64,000 bases of DNA, from assembly GCA_039707655.1 (NCBI GenBank), contig CM077671.1, positions 306,590,509 through 306,654,508 of the forward strand, written 5' to 3'. Below the pieces are notes generated by a model, which had not been told where the DNA came from, did no database searches, and saw only the letters and a program-made list of their open reading frames with translations. Made by a program: the position numbers and the translations under genes. This stretch comes from Elymus sibiricus (Eukaryota; Streptophyta; Magnoliopsida; Poales; Poaceae). Below, one piece after another: positions 22,720-34,575 of this stretch (position 1 is the first letter of the stretch; the number at the start of each line of letters is the position of its first letter).

Positions 22720-22882
22720 TTAGCTAGGATTACTCATTGTAACTGTATCAATCTATATATCTCTATGAAATTTCTTGATTCTCAAGTTGTAATCCAAACC
22801 ACTTGTGTGCTTATCTCAATGATACGCCCCTGCCTATATAAGACGCATGTGTCGCCTCCAACGAGGTAAGACACTTTCAACA
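22671..22882 (+). repeat. 3' LTR of the third Copia element, 212 bp
   Basis: Begins TGTTATCACATACG after a polypurine tract and ends ...CACTTTCAACA. It is very short for a Triticeae Copia LTR. CCTATATAAGACG near 22834 is a TATA-like site. The element's 5' LTR is missing, so no TSD can be tested. Confidence 0.75.
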
Positions 22883-23584
22883 TGCAGTTCTCACACAGTG
22901 GAGATTCATGGATAAAACCACTTGTCGTGCTGATCTCTAGGTTGGATGGTTGCCATCATGATCTGCAACTGATGCAATTTCTCAAAGGCTTGAAGTGATA
23001 GACGAGTATGGAACAATTCTTATTCTTTACTAAGAGCATCTTTTATAGACATGTCTTGTTGGATGGCAACTAAGAAGAGTTCAGGGAATCTGTCTTTATC
23101 TTGTTGGCTGGCCTTAGCAATGATGAACTTGCATCGTTACCTTGTTGAAAGACTTGTCACTTTGTTGTTGTGCCGACCTTTATTGGCCTTGGCAACCAAG
23201 ATGAAAATCTTTGTCCAAATATTCTTCGATTGGACGTGGCGATGACGATGTGAGGGTGTTTATTCCTTCTTGGAGACATTGCTATGAGGAAATGGACTTA
23301 GTCATCGGTGTTAATTTCATATCTTGTAATGATTCAATCATAGTTGACTATGTTATGCACTCAATTTATTGACTTTTTAACCTTGTTGTCTTACATCAAC
23401 TATAATAATATATGGTTGTGTGCATCACAATAATGTAGATGTTGGGGGTTTTATCCTCTCTTTAAATTTTGTTACTCACATTTATAGCAATTTTAACAAG
23501 TTATTAAACGAGCTAGCAAATTTTGAATATGGACTCGCTATGTTAAAAAGTCAAGTTGAGCTAACTCGTTATCTTAATGAGCTC
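22883..23584. other. Unassigned AT-rich sequence
   Basis: No gene or complete element recognised. The longest frame (23051-23245, plus) has no domain. It could be a decayed LINE tail, but I see no decisive motif. Confidence 0.3.
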
Positions 23585-24039
23585 TAAGGGCATCTCCAAT
23601 GTCGACCCTTAAATTTGCTCCTGCATCCATCCGCGCACACGGAGGCGGGAGACGGCCATCAGACATTGTCTGCATACAATTGAAACATGCATTTCAATAT
23701 ACCAGACGAAATTCATGCTAACCTGATAGAATTCATCAAAGTTCGGATATAAAATAGCACAAATTATCCATACATAACATAGAAATAAGTCTAGTACGAG
23801 AATACTTCAAATTCAATGAGATTAACCGGATGATCAACAAGTTTTTCATGAAGAGATCATAACGTCCCACACATACTGCCACTTCAGCTTCATCCAACAG
23901 TAAATGTAGCTAAATGGTCGTCCCTATATCTTTTGGTAAATCGCGACAACGCATACGGGCTGCACAATGTGTAGAGCAACATTGAGTGAATGAATGATTC
24001 AATCAAAAAGTTGAGAAAGAAGAAGCAAAACTAAAGATC

Positions 24040-24304
24040 TGCTCCGCTGCCGCACGCAATGGCCACCTTACCTCCAGCTGAGAAACCGTGTCACAAAACT
24101 TGGTGACGGTGGTCTAGATGGTGTACCATCGATACGATAACGACCTCATATTGCTTTGTTGGATGATGTGCATATCGTAGGGCGCATTGTGCTTTCGTGC
24201 ATGAAAGGAAACATGCACGCTCTCCAGAAGAGGCCCCTTTTGTGCCTGCCTATGGAATCCACGGATACGGCCAACCAAGCATTGCATAACAACTCATCTT
24301 CCAT
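24040..24304 (-). pseudogene. Fossil Harbinger ORF1 (MYB/SANT-like DNA-binding protein)
   Basis: The minus-strand frame 24304-24146 opens MEDELLCNAWLAVSVDSIGR, and GLFWRACMFPFMHE follows. A second piece in a shifted frame has SLSYRWYTI, a stop, and then KFCDTVSQLE. These match the order of the SANT/trihelix-like protein of plant Harbingers: EDELLC-AWLA, then W--I---F, then SL-HRW--IQ---KFCG. One stop and one frameshift separate the pieces. The protein would bind the terminal repeats in an active element; this copy is dead. Confidence 0.7.
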
Positions 24305-24565
24305 GCTCGAGTATCCTACCATCCTTCACACTCTAAAAATACGTCATGGCGTTCTAAAATTAGATCAATGACATTTGACTGAACACCTGCCGTGCGTGGT
24401 GTCTGCCATGGACGTCGTCGACAGGGGAGGAGGATGTACCAGGCTACAGACGGGTCCTGGGTGAATGACGTCGTTGTAAAAGGCGAGCGAGCACGTCGGC
24501 GCTGGTTGCAGAGGTCAAGCAATGCATGTGTGGCAGCCGGAGAGGTACAATCACGGTGTCAGAGG

Positions 24566-24570
24566 AGGAG
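24566..24570. repeat. Target-site duplication AGGAG of the LARD-type solo LTR
   Basis: AGGAG before TGTAACAGCC repeats at 31240-31244 after ...GCGTTACA. The unoccupied site survives at 34661-34670 in the downstream tandem copy. Confidence 0.9.
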
Positions 24571-25033
24571 TGTAACAGCCCGAGACCGACGCTCCAGAAG
24601 ATTTCCCTTTTATGCCGCTATCATCGTGTGATTCCTTTGTTTGTCACAATCATCATCGCATCATTCGCATCTTCTGCATAGCATCATCACTCGTTTTTGA
24701 AAACTTGCATCCGTTCGTAGTTGTCGGTTCTCTTCGTTCGTGTCATCGACCGTTTCGAGTCCAACCACACACGCACGAGCCCGCGGCATCGAAAAAAATA
24801 TCGTTTTTAAAGTGCGCGAAAAATATTCTTGGATTGGGTCGAAAGTTTTGCATGTGGTCTTGTTTTATGGTAGGTAGACCGCCTGCCAAATTTCGTCGCA
24901 ATCGGAGGTCGTTTGATACCCGAACGGTCGACCGTGGCGTCACCGTCATCGGTTAAATAGCGGACGTTTTCGGTGTTTCAAACTTGTGTCGGGCCGCTCA
25001 TTTCCCTCTCATCCGAAGCCCATGAACTTCTAC

Positions 25034-26558
25034 TGAAAGCACAATGTGCTCCCTTGGTGGTTTTGATAATTCATGACAACATACATTGTCTCTTAGACTA
25101 ATATTTCTACCTAGTGTATTTCAGGTGAAAGTCCATAGAGGGAGATGGGTTGGCAAAAAGGATTCTGGAGAAACCCCAAGATGCAAGGAAATGGATTGGC
25201 AAAGCATAAAGAAAGAGGACTCTACATTTTACTTTGTGAGAAATCACCTTGACTCCATAGGAAAGCCAATACTATTAAAAGGGGGTAAGGTACTGTTGGT
25301 GAACAAGATGCTCCACGTGCACAAGTGATAGTCACCAAAAACACCCACAAACTCTTCCAGAAAAGTCTATCCAAGCCTATCTTGAAAATCGGTGCAACCA
25401 ACAATTCCCACTTGGTGCCACCGATTCCCACCTCAGACAGACCCATGCCAAACCCTAGCACATCGGTGCAACCGATTCCACTTCGGTAACACCGAGTTCA
25501 ACTTGCTAACTTTCTGTTACCTCGATTCTTAAAATCGGTACCACCGAGATTTTGGATCGGCGTCACCGAGTTTTGGTAAACTGACCGTTGGTCACCTAAT
25601 CGGTACCACCGAGATTTATGTATCGGTCTCATCGAGATTCAAAAGTTTCTACCTTTGGAGCAACTCGGTACCACCGAGTTTTACACTTCGGTGTCACCGA
25701 GTTGGTCACTTTAGGTGTAACGGTTGGATTTTTGGGGATGCCTACATATACCCCTTCACCACCACCCACTCGAAAGAGAAGCACTCAGAACTATTCCATA
25801 CTTGCCCCATCCAATTTTCTGAGAGAGAGCCACCTACTCATGTGTTGAGATCATGCCATACCATTCCAACCATATGAATCTTGATCTCTAGCCTCCCCAA
25901 GTTGCTTTCCACCAAATCAATCTCTTCCACCAAAGCCAAATCTGCGAGAGAGTGATTGTGTGTTTAGGAGTCTATCATCTTGAAGCACAAGAGCAAGGAG
26001 TTCATCGTCATTACCGAGCCTATTACCTTTTGGAGGGTGGTGCCTCCTAGATTGGTTAGGTGTCGCTTGGGAGCCTCCTACTTCGTGTTGTGGGGTTGAA
26101 CCAAGAAGTTTGTACGGGCAAGGAGATCGCCTACTTCGTGAAGATCTACCCATAGTGAGGCTGGTCCTTCGTGGACGGAAGCCGTTATGGAATAGTCAAG
26201 GTTGCTACTTCGTGGACCCTTATGGGTGGAGCCCTCCGTGGACTCTCGCGATCGTTACCCTTTGTGGGTTGAAGACTCCATAAACGTGGACGTACGATAG
26301 CACCACCTATTGGAACCACGGGAAAAATCTTCGTGTCCCTCATGCGTTTGATCTCCCTATCTCAACTCCTTACTTCCATGTGCAATGTCTTTATTTTCCG
26401 CTGCCATACTTGTTGACTTGCATGTGTAGGGTGTGCTAGACTTGCTATAATTGCTAAAATCTACCAACCAATTAACTTGGGAAAAGGTTAGGTTTTTAAT
26501 TCCTGCTAGTAGTCTATTCACCCCCCCCCCCTCTAGACACTCTTCTAGTGATCCTACA
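25034..26558 (+). mobile_element. Solo LTR (probable Gypsy), 1525 bp, nested
   Basis: Begins TGAAAGCACAATGTGCTCCC, ends ...GTGATCCTACA and is flanked by TCTAC at 25029-25033 and 26559-26563. It has one LTR only, with no PBS or interior, so it is a solo LTR. It sits inside the LARD-type LTR just upstream of that LTR's TATA box. Its upstream part carries a dense cluster of CGGTnnnACCG motifs. A TATA-like TACATATACCCC lies at about 25743, and a run of 10 C at 26521-26530 precedes its end. Confidence 0.9.
25388..25701. repeat. Cluster of TCGGT...ACCGA short palindromes
   Basis: About ten irregularly spaced motifs of the form ATCGGTnnnACCGAT or CTCGGTnnCACCGAG occur in 300 bp, just upstream of the LTR's TATA-like box. 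Each is a short inverted repeat. Confidence 0.75.
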
Positions 26559-26666
26559 TCTACACAGTCCACTAGCCCATCCTAGCCTAACCCCGCGACC
26601 GGAGCCGTCTGATCGTGAACGGAGGGTCCGGAAACGGGCTAAAATCCCAAACCTAGCCCTTCCCTG

Positions 26667-26677
26667 CTATAAATAGA
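26667..26677 (+). promoter_or_regulatory. TATA box of the LARD-type LTR
   Basis: CTATAAATAGA is followed by a GC-rich zone. It was about 570 bp from the LTR start before the nested insertion. Confidence 0.65.
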
Positions 26678-29600
26678 GACCCCCACGTCCATTTCGGGAA
26701 ACCCTAGTCCCACCTCGTAATCCGCGCCGCCGCCAACCCCATCCACTCCGTAGTCACCAGCCGCCGGGCCGCCGAGCCCATCTGAGGCCCGCCCGGGCCC
26801 GGATCTCCACCGCCGCCTGAGGCGCCCGAATCGCCGTCGCCCGAGCTCTCCTGCGCCCGAGCCCAGCAGCCTCGCGAGCCACCCGCTGCCTCCTTGCTGG
26901 CGCCCCGACCTCGAGCCCTCTCCTCGCATCTGGCTGGCCGGCGAGCCGCCGGAGCAGCAGCCCCGCGACCATCAGGTCCTTCCCGCTGGTCCTCGTTCCT
27001 CCTCTCTCCCTTCAGTCTCTCTTTCTTCCCTGTAACCTCTCCTCCTTCTCCTCTGGTTCGCAGGACCCATGGAGCCATGGCCGCCGCCGCCCGTGAAGCT
27101 CGTCATCGGCTCCTCTCCTCCTCAGATCCGGGTGGGCTCGATCGGATCCACCCATTTTCGCCATCCCCAGCCTTGCCGGAGCCCCCGCGTCCCCATGACC
27201 CGAGCCTCCTGTCGCCATGGATGCCAGGACAAGCTCCTCTGCTTCCCGCGTGGGCCAGCGCATGTGGCCCAACCGCCTCCAAGGCCCAAGCCAGGCCAGC
27301 ATCCCGCGCCCTCCTGGGCCTCCGCCACGAAGGCCCGATCGGCCTCAAGGTGAGGACCCGCCAGCCCCTCTCCCTGCATGTTGGGCTTTGCCCGTTAGGC
27401 GATGTATAGTTAAGCCTCGTCCGGTGCGCGATATTGTATGTGGTGCTTAGATCTGTTGGCTCGGTATATGCGCAAGTTTCGGCCCGTTTCATTTTTTCCT
27501 GTCCGCGAATTTGCCTAATTATCCACTGAGTTACAAATTTGCAGTTTAGACCCCGAATTTCATGCATTTAATAACTCCATAACCGTGCATCGGATGAAAA
27601 TGTTTTATATATGAAAAATGTTCAAAATTTCGTGTAGATTCGCAATATCCCGCTTTCGCAAATGAGAAAAATGTTTAACATGCCATTTTCTGTTAATTTG
27701 CATAATTGTCATGATGTGTATTGCGCATAAATACTTAAGAGTGCATCTGAATTAATCAAACCATATATGTAAAATGTGTAGATTAATTATATCGCATTTT
27801 CATGCATGATAAAAATGTTTGATGTGATGTTTGCATTTAATTTGCATAAATGACTTGCTAAAACGGTTTATGTCCTGATCTCGCATAAATGTTGTGTCAT
27901 TTGTGTTATAGTAAAACCCACACAATATATATGATTTTGGGGTAGAAAAATTCATAGAATTTATCGATGCATTTAGTTTTGTCATTTGAGCAATTTTGTG
28001 TGCATGTTATTTTGCTATGATGCCCTTTTGTTTATTTGGTGTGATTTATTCCATGCATGATATGAATTATTGTTGAACATGAAATATGCCCTTGGACATG
28101 TGTGCTAGGCCCTGGTATTTTTGGTTGCTATAGAAATCCATGTTTAGGTGTTATTTTCTTGTTGCCAACATGCCATAAAAATGTGTTGTTTTGAGGGGTC
28201 TAAATAATTCTAAGTCTGAAACTGTTATATTGTTGCCATGTTGCCATGTGATTTGCTATTGATCTAGGAGACTTTTGTTGTTGCTCCAATGGAGTATTTT
28301 GTTAAGCATGTCTTTGTCTACCAGGTTGTGCCATTTGATGCCATGTATAGGATTTGCATCATAGTTATATCTGTTGTCCAACATGCCAGTCTGTTAAAAA
28401 CTGCTGCTCATGTCTACTCTAATTTTCACTAAGTCTGAGAATCTGTTTTCTTCATAATGCCATGTTGTGATGATGCTAGCCATGATTCCATGCATAATGA
28501 GACCTTGCCACTATGGAATGATTTGTAGTGCATCATGTTCTCTACCATGCTGTAAATTTTCATGCCATGATATGCCCTGTATCATATAGTTTTATTGCTG
28601 CCAACATGCCTTCATGAAAATCTGCTATGCTAAAAACTGTTATTTTCACTAAGTCCCTAAATGCTATATTTTATTGCCATGTTGTGAGCTTCCTACCATG
28701 TGATCCATGACTCTTTTGAGTATGATATATTGAGATGAAATGAAGTGTGTGTGATGTGCTACAGCCCCATGTCTTGTTTGTGCATTGTACAATCTTGTAA
28801 CTTATTGTTTTTATGTGTGCAAAATGCCATGCCGCTGTTTTGGGCAGATTATGTCCATAACTTGTATTGGTTGTGTTGGTTGAACCGTAGCTCCGTTTTG
28901 AACATGTTCCACATGAAACTTGACCAGAATTTCATGTAGTTTCATAATATCTTGTTGCATCCATAATTTAACATGTTCATGGTGATTGTTTGCATGCATT
29001 TTGCATTCATGACATATGCATCTTGTGTTGGTCATATCTTTTCGACCGTAGCTCCGTTTTAAATGTTCTATATATGTAAATCGACTAGAATGACGAGTAG
29101 AATCACATGGTGCATTTTGTTTCCCTGTTTAATAATATAAAAAATGATTAGTTCAGATCTGGACCAATTTTGAAATTAACACGTGGGGTCATTTCGGAAA
29201 TCCTATATGTTGTTTCCGACCTCATTTAATATGCCTAGATGTCTAGTTTACTTATGCTTCACCTCTTGCCATGTTAAACAACATTTAAACTTACCATGTA
29301 AATAAACGAGACTGAACTAAATGATTCGAACGTGGAGTTCCGTCAATATGCAACTCGTTGCATATTGAGCTTCACTTAATGTGTAGGAGTTGATTGTTGT
29401 GCTTTGCCATGTCATGCATAATATGCATCATCCTTGTTGTGTATCATATCATGAATATGTTGTGATGTTTATCATGTGTTGATTGTTGTTTTCGGATTGC
29501 TTCTTCTCGATAGAGTTCCGAAAGCATTCGGACTGTGAGGATTCGTTCGACTACGTGGGCTCGTCTTCTTCATGGACTCGATCTTCTTCCAAGCGGGATC

Positions 29601-31821
29601 TCAGGAAAGACGACCATTTCCCTGGATACCATTACTATCATTGCCATGCTAGATCTCTCGTTTCTATCGCTTGTCACGCTACCTATCACTTGTTTGTCAA
29701 GCCTCCCAAATGCCATGATAAGCCTTTAACCCTCCACATCCCAGCAAACCATTGTTTGGCTATGTTACAGCTTGCTCAGCCCTTCTTATAGCGTTGCTAG
29801 TTGCAGGTGCAAGTTCTTCCATGTGCAACATGGATATTTTTGATATATCACAATATTATTGCTACTTAATTTAATGCACATATATACTTGGTAAAAGGTG
29901 GAAGGCTTGGCCTTTTGCTCGGTGTTTTGTTCCACTTTTGCCGTCCTAGTTACTCGTGTACCAGTGTTATGTTCCATATTGAGCGCTCCTAACATGCTCG
30001 GGGTTGTTATGGACTTATGGGGACCCCCTTGATTTTCGTTTTGGGATAAAGCTCGTCTGGCAAGGCCCAACATTGATACTATTTGCTTAATAACAATTAA
30101 AATTTGCATAGGGCATGATCACCCCGTGGATAATTAAACAAACACCCGAGCCAGTGCTCCTCATGAGTGTTGGTCCAAAACAGAGCACTGTGCGGGGCCA
30201 CCCCGGGGCAACTCGGGTGATGTCTATCAGGCCACTGTACACTAGCTCATCTGGTCGTGTCCTGAGAATGAGATATGCGGCTTCTATTGGGTTCGTCGAC
30301 ACGCCGGGCGGCCTTGCTGGATTTGTTTTACCTTTCTCGAACGTCTTGTGCGCGGGATTTCGAGGACACTTCGGGCTATCTCGAGGTTGAGATTTTCCAT
30401 CGGAATTCCAATGCAGCTTGTGGTTAGTTTGTGATGGATGAGTTGGAGCACCCGTGCAGGGTTAAATCTTTCATGAGAGTCGTGCCCGCGGTTATGTGGC
30501 AACTTGGAAATTTGTTTAACATCCTGTCATAAAAAACTTAAAGTAAACTCAAATAAAATACACCAACTGTGTGCGTAACCGTGATTGTCTCTTCTCGTGA
30601 ATTTTCTGAACCGAGAGAGAACACGGTGGGGTTATGTTTGACCGTAAGTAGGTGTTCAGGATCACTTAGTGATCATTTCTAGTTCACGTTCGGTTATACG
30701 ACGATCAGCCCCCTTATTCTTGTACTCGTAAGTTAGCCACTCAAATAATGCTTAGTGCATGTTGTATCCTCATCACTTAACCATATCTCACCCATTAAGC
30801 TTTGCTAGTCTTGATACCCTTGGAAATGAGATTGCTGAGTCCCTGTGGCTCACAGATTACTACAACAATAGTTGCAGGTACAGGTAAAGCGATGCTTTGA
30901 CGTGAGAGCGATGCTTGTTTGATTTGAAGTTCTTCTTCTTCTTCATCGATCTAGGATGGGTTCCAGGCCGGCAGCCTGGGATAGCAAGGATGGATGTCAT
31001 TTTATCATTTGATTTCGTTCGTAGTCGAACCCTGCTTTTCTGTATGATGATTGTATTTGTTGTTGTATCGATGTGATCTTGATTTAGATTGTGGCGAGTG
31101 TAAGCCAATTCCATATACTCATCTCTTCTTTACATGTACTTGTAATGATATCCATTCTTGCGAAATGACGAGATGCGCTCCTATCCCTGTCGAGGCCCTC
31201 GAGCCAAAATTAGAATAGGACCGCATCTTGAGCGTTACAAGGAGGCTGAGGATGCAAAAGCAAGGGGAAATGGGACGGATTGAAAGAAAATGAGACCGGA
31301 AGAGGGGATTTAGTGGGCCGGAGGTGTCGGAGTCCTACGTGACTGATGTCCGGACTGCCACAAAGACTCCCCACTTTTACATTGAATTTGCGGGAAAAAA
31401 TGTGTTCGGTCCGTCGGCAGGACCGCGTTGAATGATAGAACACATATGTATCGCACAATTTGATGTATACGGACGGTTCGAGGGTCGGTGTTGGAGATGC
31501 CCTGACGAGCCGAGCCAAGAGGCTTGGGACGCGTTTGGTTACCTGCATTACCCTCAACCAGGCCCGTGGGGGAAGAAAATGGCCCGTTTGGTTGTCTGGC
31601 CCGCATACAAATCTTGGCCCGCTTGATCCTTAAAGCAGTGCTCAGCCAGGCCCACTAGGAACGGCCGAATCGACAGTTTCTAGCGAGCCAGGCTGGGGCG
31701 ATGCAAGGGAGGGGAACGCCGCGCTCCACACCTGCGGGCAGGGAGATGGCGGGAGCGATGGCGCGTCGCTGAAAAAACGGCGGGATGAATTCGCGTCACC
31801 GCCCGCCGATTCGCGGTCGCC

Positions 31822-31829
31822 CTATATAG
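31822..31829 (+). promoter_or_regulatory. TATA box of the Harbinger ORF1 gene
   Basis: CTATATAG lies about 100 bp before a GT splice donor (31920) that opens a 5' UTR intron. Confidence 0.6.
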
Positions 31830-31919
31830 TCAGGGTGACCGGCGTGCCAAAACTCCCACCACCATTCCCCCTTCCCCTCTCGAGCTCTCACTCTGACCTG
31901 GATCCACTTCGACGACAAG

Positions 31920-32458
31920 GTAAGCGGCGGTTGGCTACGGCGGCGGATCCACTAATCCTCTTCTCCTTCATGCTGCACCTCGCCTGCGGCTCCTCCGATG
32001 GCGTATGTAAGTTCAAGACCCCCTCCCCTCTACTGGTTCTAGCTAGATCTAGATGATCTGTTCGACTGTGATGTTGCATTAACTAGTTGGGATGGATTTG
32101 AAGCATGCTAGGGGTTGTTTTCATGATTGTTTGCTTGGATGTTCATGGATGGATTGGTAGTATGCTTAGATGTTCATGGATGGATTGGTAGTATGCTTAG
32201 ATCTTCATGGATGGATTGGTAGTATGCTTAGATGTGGATTGGTAGTATGCTTAGATGTATAGTATGGTATTGTGCAAGTGTTGAATAGGATCATCCATAT
32301 GTGTCCATGATTAGTGTTGTCTTGAGCTAGATCATCCATGTGTGCATGTTTTACTGTTTGTTCATACCATCGATCTGTAGTGTGTTGTCCATGTTTACAG
32401 TTAGTACGTATTGTCGATGTGTAGTTTGTTGTGCTTTTGATGATGCTTACGTTTGTAG
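31920..32458 (+). other. Probable 5' UTR intron of the Harbinger ORF1 gene
   Basis: The donor AAG|GTAAGC at 31920 and acceptor TTTGTAG at 32458 bracket an AT-rich segment. The acceptor ends three bases before the ORF1 start codon. It contains a 31-bp minisatellite. Confidence 0.65.
32139..32259. repeat. 31-bp minisatellite
   Basis: Units containing TTCATGGATGGATTGGTAG and TATGCTTAGAT repeat about four times, the last ones shortened. Confidence 0.85.
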
Positions 32459-32461
32459 GAC

Positions 32462-33518
32462 ATGAGCACGCAAGAGTTTAGTCTGGCCATCGTGCCGTCC
32501 GAGAGCCAGTTCCCGGCGTCCTACATCGAGGACTCCCAGCCAAACATCGACCCGATGCCTCTTGATACAGAGGTTTTCGAGGTGCCGCCTAAGGTTCCTC
32601 CATTTGTGCTGGCTCAACCCAATGTTGTATCTCATGTGGCTGCTCGAAAGGCAGCCACAAAGGAGAAGAAGGATGGCAGGGGATGCAACATGAAATGGCA
32701 GCCGTTCCTCTCCACTTTTGTGCTTAACAAGATGTGTGAGATCATATCTAGTGGAGTGAGGACTGACAAGGGGTTCAAGGAGGTGCACTTGAACTCTATG
32801 GCAAAGCAAGTCTTCGAGTTTTGTGGACAGGAGGCCACCTCGACCCAGGTGTACAACCACCTAAGGAAGTGGAGAACGAGGTGGATCATCTCCTCCAAGC
32901 CGAGAGACCTGAGCGGTGCTTCATGGGATGAGGAGACCCGCACGATCTTGTTGGAGACAGAGAACTACCAAGGCCACATCGTGGTTATCTCACAAACCAT
33001 GTCATTCTACTGATCAGTTGTTTAAGCCTATGAGCCATTGCTGGACTAACTAACCACCACTCTTTCTTTCTTAGGCCCACCCCAAGGGCGCAGAGTTCCT
33101 CAACACACCTATCCAGAACTATCACCAGATGCAGCAGATCTTCTCCTTCGGGCTCGCAACCGGCAAGCATGCCATGGGCTCTGGTCAGCCGCTCGGCTCG
33201 CCGATGCGCTTGATGCCCCAGATGCCTGACTATCCAGACACCCAAGAGTCATACACCATCAACATTGATTCTCCTGAGAAGGATGGTGAGCACGTTCCTG
33301 TGATTGATAGGAAGAGGAAGCGGGCAGGCTTCATGGAGGAGGAGCTGACCGTCTTCAGCAGCATGACTCAGGCAGTGAAGGAGGTGGCCACCGCCATTAG
33401 GGAGAGCAATACGGTCGACGTCCACCCTGACCTCTACGGCACCGTCATGGAGCAAGTTGGCTTCAACCCAGAGGCTCTCATGGTGGCTCTCAGCCACCTG
33501 CTGTACAACAAAGCCTAG
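32462..33518 (+). CDS. Harbinger ORF1, MYB/SANT-like DNA-binding protein, intact
   Basis: Two exons, 32462-32980 and 33075-33518 (GT...TTAG intron), join in frame to give 320 residues. Residues ~76-142 hold the MYB/SANT-like domain of plant Harbinger ORF1 proteins. Its tryptophan-spaced helices read MKWQPFLSTFVLNKMCEII, KGFKEVHLNSMAKQVFEF and STQVYNHLRKWRTRW. A conserved tail follows (LSGASWDEETRTI, NYQGHI, then AHPKGAEFLNTPIQNYHQM), with a basic DRKRKRAGF motif near 240 that may be a nuclear signal. The C-terminus has a Myb-associated helical region (VFSSMTQAVKEVATAIRES). In active PIF/Harbinger elements this protein binds the ends and brings transposase to the nucleus. No frameshift or early stop is seen, so it may still be expressed. 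Confidence 0.85.
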
Positions 33519-33985
33519 GGTGTTGGGTTTGTTGCCGTGGGAGCGGCACACAGGGTGCTCTGGCTGAGGACCTGGCTGGGCAAGCACTACTACTAGTGCT
33601 GCTTCTGTTGGTGACGACGGCGTACATGATCCTCGACGGCGATGGCGATGGTGACAAGGACGAGGATGACGACGACAATGTATATTTTGTGTAGTTAGGG
33701 CTTGAAAATAATCTTATGGTCTGTATATTTTGGTGAGGTTGTATATACTAACCCCTCACGGTGATCACGAACTCGTGGTCGTAGGATTACACCCTCTTTT
33801 GGATGTGGTAATAGGATGACACCATAGTAGTGGTAGGTTGAACTTGCTATGCCGTATGATCATGCATGCTTACTAATGCTCTTCTGCTCCATTGCTTGTG
33901 TGCTACATTGCTTGCTCCTGGAGTGCTCCATAGCTTGTGTGTTCCAATGCTCGTTGTTCAACTTATTTCTCTTTTGCACTGCTAG

Positions 33986-34270
33986 GGCAAGTGGTATGGG
34001 GTGTTCGTCGGAAGGACTCTAGGGGTTTACAGTTCATGGGAAGCTTGCAACCAACAAGTTTCAGGGTTTCCCGACGACAGCCAGAGAGGGTTTAAGACTA
34101 GATAGGCGGCAGAAGCTGCTTACGCCAAGTTCGTGCGAGAGCACGCATGCAGCAAGGTTGACGTTGGCAAGGTGGATCGTCAGTTTGGGCTGAAGAACTT
34201 CATCATCTTCGTTCAGTTCATCGCCATTGCATTGTTGTGGTGTTGGTGTGCTCGGTGTGATCGTGTATAA
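33986..34270 (+). pseudogene. Fragment of an RNase H1 N-terminal / viroplasmin-like (PF01693) domain
   Basis: Reading from an acceptor-like CTGCTAG, the frame gives KWYGVFVGRTLGVYSSWEAC, NQQVSGF and GFKTR, then a TAG stop (34103-34105). AAEAAYAKFVREHA follows. The K-WY-VF-GR--GVY-SWE-C--QVSGF---GFKT pattern is the hybrid-binding domain found at the N-terminus of eukaryotic RNase H1. A hydrophobic tail (FIIFVQFIAIALLW) precedes the final stop. It lies within the Harbinger's terminal repeats, so it is captured host sequence or a second element gene. The first exon is not identified. Confidence 0.6.
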
Positions 34271-34575
34271 GGCGTTATAGTAGTGGGTAAGCTCACCAAA
34301 GAGGGTACAAGGTGAGCACAACTCTATGCTCGTATGCAACCAAACAACGTGCACTCATGTGAGCACATGCAATACGAGCAACCAAACGCGGATCGAAGAG
34401 GCCACACTGCGATGCAGGCAGAGGATATGCAAGCAACCAATCAACATGTAGATGTTGGTTTTTGCCTGCATATGCTCAGCCAGGCCCAACTGGGTCAAGC
34501 ATACAAATGGACAAAAAACGGTGCAGGTAACCAACCGCGCCCTTGAATTTCATCCCTAAACCAGACATACCCCTG

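Larger units (their letters stand above)
24571..31239 (+). mobile_element. Giant solo LTR (LARD/Sukkula-like), ~5.1 kb, carrying a nested solo LTR
   Basis: The unit begins TGTAACAGCCCGAGACC, ends ...CTTGAGCGTTACA and is flanked by AGGAG on both sides. After removing the 1525-bp solo LTR and its TSD inside it, about 5.14 kb remain. Nothing within repeats as a second LTR, and no PBS or coding region is visible, so it is a single long LTR left by recombination. An LTR of 4-5.5 kb is known for Triticeae LARD elements such as Sukkula. The family name is inferred. A TATA box is at 26667-26677. A GC-rich leader-like zone (26700-27400) is followed by 2 kb of AT-rich, non-coding sequence with repeated CCGTAGCTCCGTTTT motifs. 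Confidence 0.75.
23588..31502. mobile_element. PIF/Harbinger element, interrupted by a 6.7-kb nested insertion
   Basis: The left end TAA|GGGCATCTCCAATGTCGACC mirrors the right end GGGTCGGTGTTGGAGATGCCC|TGA. The target duplication is TAA on the left. On the right it reads TGA, but the tandem copy downstream (34949-34951) still reads TAA, so the 3-bp Harbinger TSD is supported. Without the nested LTRs (24571-31239 plus TSD) the element is about 1.24 kb. It contains a fossil MYB/SANT-type ORF1 on the minus strand and no transposase. Confidence 0.8.
31527..34542 (+). mobile_element. PIF/Harbinger element carrying an intact ORF1, 3016 bp
   Basis: The left end GGACGCGTTTGGTTACCTGC and the right end GCAGGTAACCAACCGCGCCC are inverted repeats. 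The flanking 3-bp TSD is TTG at 31524-31526 and 34543-34545. The unoccupied target (GGCTTGAATTT) is preserved at 34966 in the tandem copy. The element has a promoter, a 5' UTR intron, an intact two-exon ORF1 and a fragment of an RNase H1 N-terminal-type domain, but no DDE transposase. Confidence 0.88.

Noticed and set aside
24571..31239. Complete Gypsy element rather than a solo LTR
   Set aside because: No internal TGTAAC...GTTACA pair, no primer-binding site and no gag or pol motif could be found inside.
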